This document shows positions 63,025-64,000 of a stretch of DNA of 64,000 nt, one piece after another. The notes under the pieces were generated by a model, which saw only the letters and a program-made list of their open reading frames with translations, was not told the DNA's origin and searched no databases. The translations under genes and the position numbers were made by a program. Source of the stretch: Pseudomonadales bacterium (lineage in GTDB: Bacteria; Pseudomonadota; Gammaproteobacteria; Pseudomonadales; Pseudohongiellaceae); NCBI GenBank assembly GCA_022822865.1, contig JAJDYJ010000039.1, forward strand, positions 62,001 to 126,000. The letters run 5' to 3'. Numbering within the stretch: position 1 is the first letter of the stretch; the number at the start of each line of letters is the position of its first letter.

Positions 63025-64000
63025 ATGAATATCGATGAACCATGGCGCTGGTCGCCATTGCGGGAAATGCCGCCGGGCGCCGAGGACTGGGCGCTGCCCG
63101 GGCAGGCGGAACAGGAGGCCGCCTGGGCGCGTTGCCGCGCATCTCTCAAGCAACACGCGGCCAAGGAACGCTTCATGCAGGGCTGGCTGCGCGAGCGGGT
63201 GCGCGCTTTCGCCATCGAAACCGGCCAGATCGAAGGACTCTATACCCTGCGCCGGGGAGTTACCGAGCAACTCGTGGCGGAGGGCTTCGCCGGAGTCGTG
63301 GGCGCTCACACCTACGAATCCATCGAGGACGAGACCATCCGCGGTCTGCTGGAAGACCAGGAGGCGGCCTACGACATGATGTTCGAGGATGTCGCCAGCG
63401 GCCGCGCGCTTTCGGAGTCCATGGTCAAGAGTTGGCATCAGTTGCTGACGCGGCATCAGGCGACGGTCACCGGCCTGGACATGCAAGGGCGCAGGGTTGA
63501 AATACCCTTCCGCACCAAGGGACGCTGGAAGATCAGGCCGAATAATCCGCGCCGTCTCGATGGCCACGTTCACGAGTATTGTCCGCCGGAACATGTCCAG
63601 GCAGAAATGGACCGTTTTTTCGCCTTGTATCGGGAAATCCAGCAGCGCGGCTATGCGGTGAACGTGGAAGCCGCCTGGCTGCATCACCGCTTCGTGCGCA
63701 CCCACCCTTTCCAGGACGGCAACGGCCGCACTTCGCGCCTGCTCATGGCCTGGGCGTACATCAAGCGTTCGCTGCCGCCGCCGGTCATCACCGCCCTGGG
63801 TAAGCCGGACTATATAGACGCACTTGAGTTCGCCGATGCCGGCAACTTGAAGACGTTCGCCGATCACCTAGGCTTCCTGGCCGCCGCTTCGCTCAACAGT
63901 GCGATCCAACTAGCGGAGCGAGCCCTCGAAGGCAAACTCAACCGCGCCAACGGCAACGGCGGCCGCACCATCGGCGACACCTATCATCCGCCAATAGCGG
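63025..64000 (+). CDS. Fic-domain protein, cut by the window end
   Basis: This gene starts at ATG 63025 (MNIDEPWRWSPLREMPPG) and runs off the window, leaving 325 visible codons. It holds the Fic motif HPFQDGNGRTSRLL (catalytic His227), which transfers AMP or another nucleotide part to target proteins. Before it, TGQIEG (residues 66-71) matches the N-terminal inhibitory motif (S/T)xxxE(G/N), with Glu70. The enzyme is therefore a self-inhibited class II Fic protein. It is divergent from the toxin-antitoxin pair. Confidence 0.88.
   Translation, partial: MNIDEPWRWSPLREMPPGAEDWALPGQAEQEAAWARCRASLKQHAAKERFMQGWLRERVRAFAIETGQIEGLYTLRRGVTEQLVAEGFAGVVGAHTYESIEDETIRGLLEDQEAAYDMMFEDVASGRALSESMVKSWHQLLTRHQATVTGLDMQGRRVEIPFRTKGRWKIRPNNPRRLDGHVHEYCPPEHVQAEMDRFFALYREIQQRGYAVNVEAAWLHHRFVRTHPFQDGNGRTSRLLMAWAYIKRSLPPPVITALGKPDYIDALEFADAGNLKTFADHLGFLAAASLNSAIQLAERALEGKLNRANGNGGRTIGDTYHPPIA

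Noticed and set aside
1-64000. CRISPR arrays, insertion sequences, rRNA operons or phage genes
   Set aside because: None was seen: no regularly spaced repeats, transposase, integrase or structural phage motifs.

Overview
This 64 kb window is a GC-rich chromosomal segment, most likely from a gammaproteobacterium. The gene orders hom-thrC-recJ and alaS-lysC-csrA are typical of that class. TonB-dependent receptors, many CoA-handling enzymes and many exported hydrolases suggest a free-living or host-associated marine or soil heterotroph. The genus cannot be read from the sequence. There is no phage, insertion sequence, integrase, rRNA operon or CRISPR array.

Layout. 0-17 kb is mostly core: homoserine dehydrogenase, threonine synthase, RecJ, a DsbD-type thiol reductase with a duplicated N-terminal domain, a serine hydrolase, a PP2C phosphatase/SulP transporter pair, an AI-2E-type permease, AlaS, aspartokinase and CsrA. 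17-22 kb holds a DUF4143 ATPase, a lone BrnA/CopG-type antitoxin, a small outer-membrane protein, tRNA-Ser(GCT), an exported amidohydrolase and a CoA-transferase relic. 22-32.5 kb carries a TonB receptor with a DUF3237 protein, then a C5-dicarboxyl-CoA-like set (CaiB transferase, two MaoC/HTD2 hydratases, CitE-type lyase, acyl-CoA dehydrogenase) and an aromatic-acid-type MFS carrier.

32.5-51 kb is an accessory catabolic island: LysR regulator, two ACS-type MFS carriers, tartrate dehydrogenase-like enzyme, enoyl-CoA hydratase, FAD monooxygenase, TonB receptor, exported intradiol dioxygenase, exported metallo-hydrolase, exported tandem alpha/beta-hydrolase, GST, CaiB transferase, carboxymuconolactone decarboxylase-like protein and a PDC-lactonase-like amidohydrolase. 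A nearly identical 24-base element (21 of 24 positions) sits in the LysR/MFS and the monooxygenase/TonB divergent gaps, which suggests one regulon. The arrangement suggests uptake through the outer membrane, ring opening and hydrolysis in the periplasm, import by MFS carriers and CoA-linked breakdown in the cytoplasm.

51-64 kb has alanine dehydrogenase, further exported hydrolases, tRNA-Arg(ACG), a Tat-exported class V aminotransferase, a third CaiB transferase, a Phd/VapC toxin-antitoxin pair with a repeated operator, and a Fic protein cut by the window end. The most striking item is at 56.2-57.1 kb. A GrdB-like gene is interrupted by an in-frame TGA that fits a selenocysteine in a U-x-x-C motif, followed at the right distance by a SECIS-like hairpin. 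Simple stop-to-stop gene calling would split it into two false genes.

Functions are assigned from recognisable motifs and remembered family features; no database search was run.
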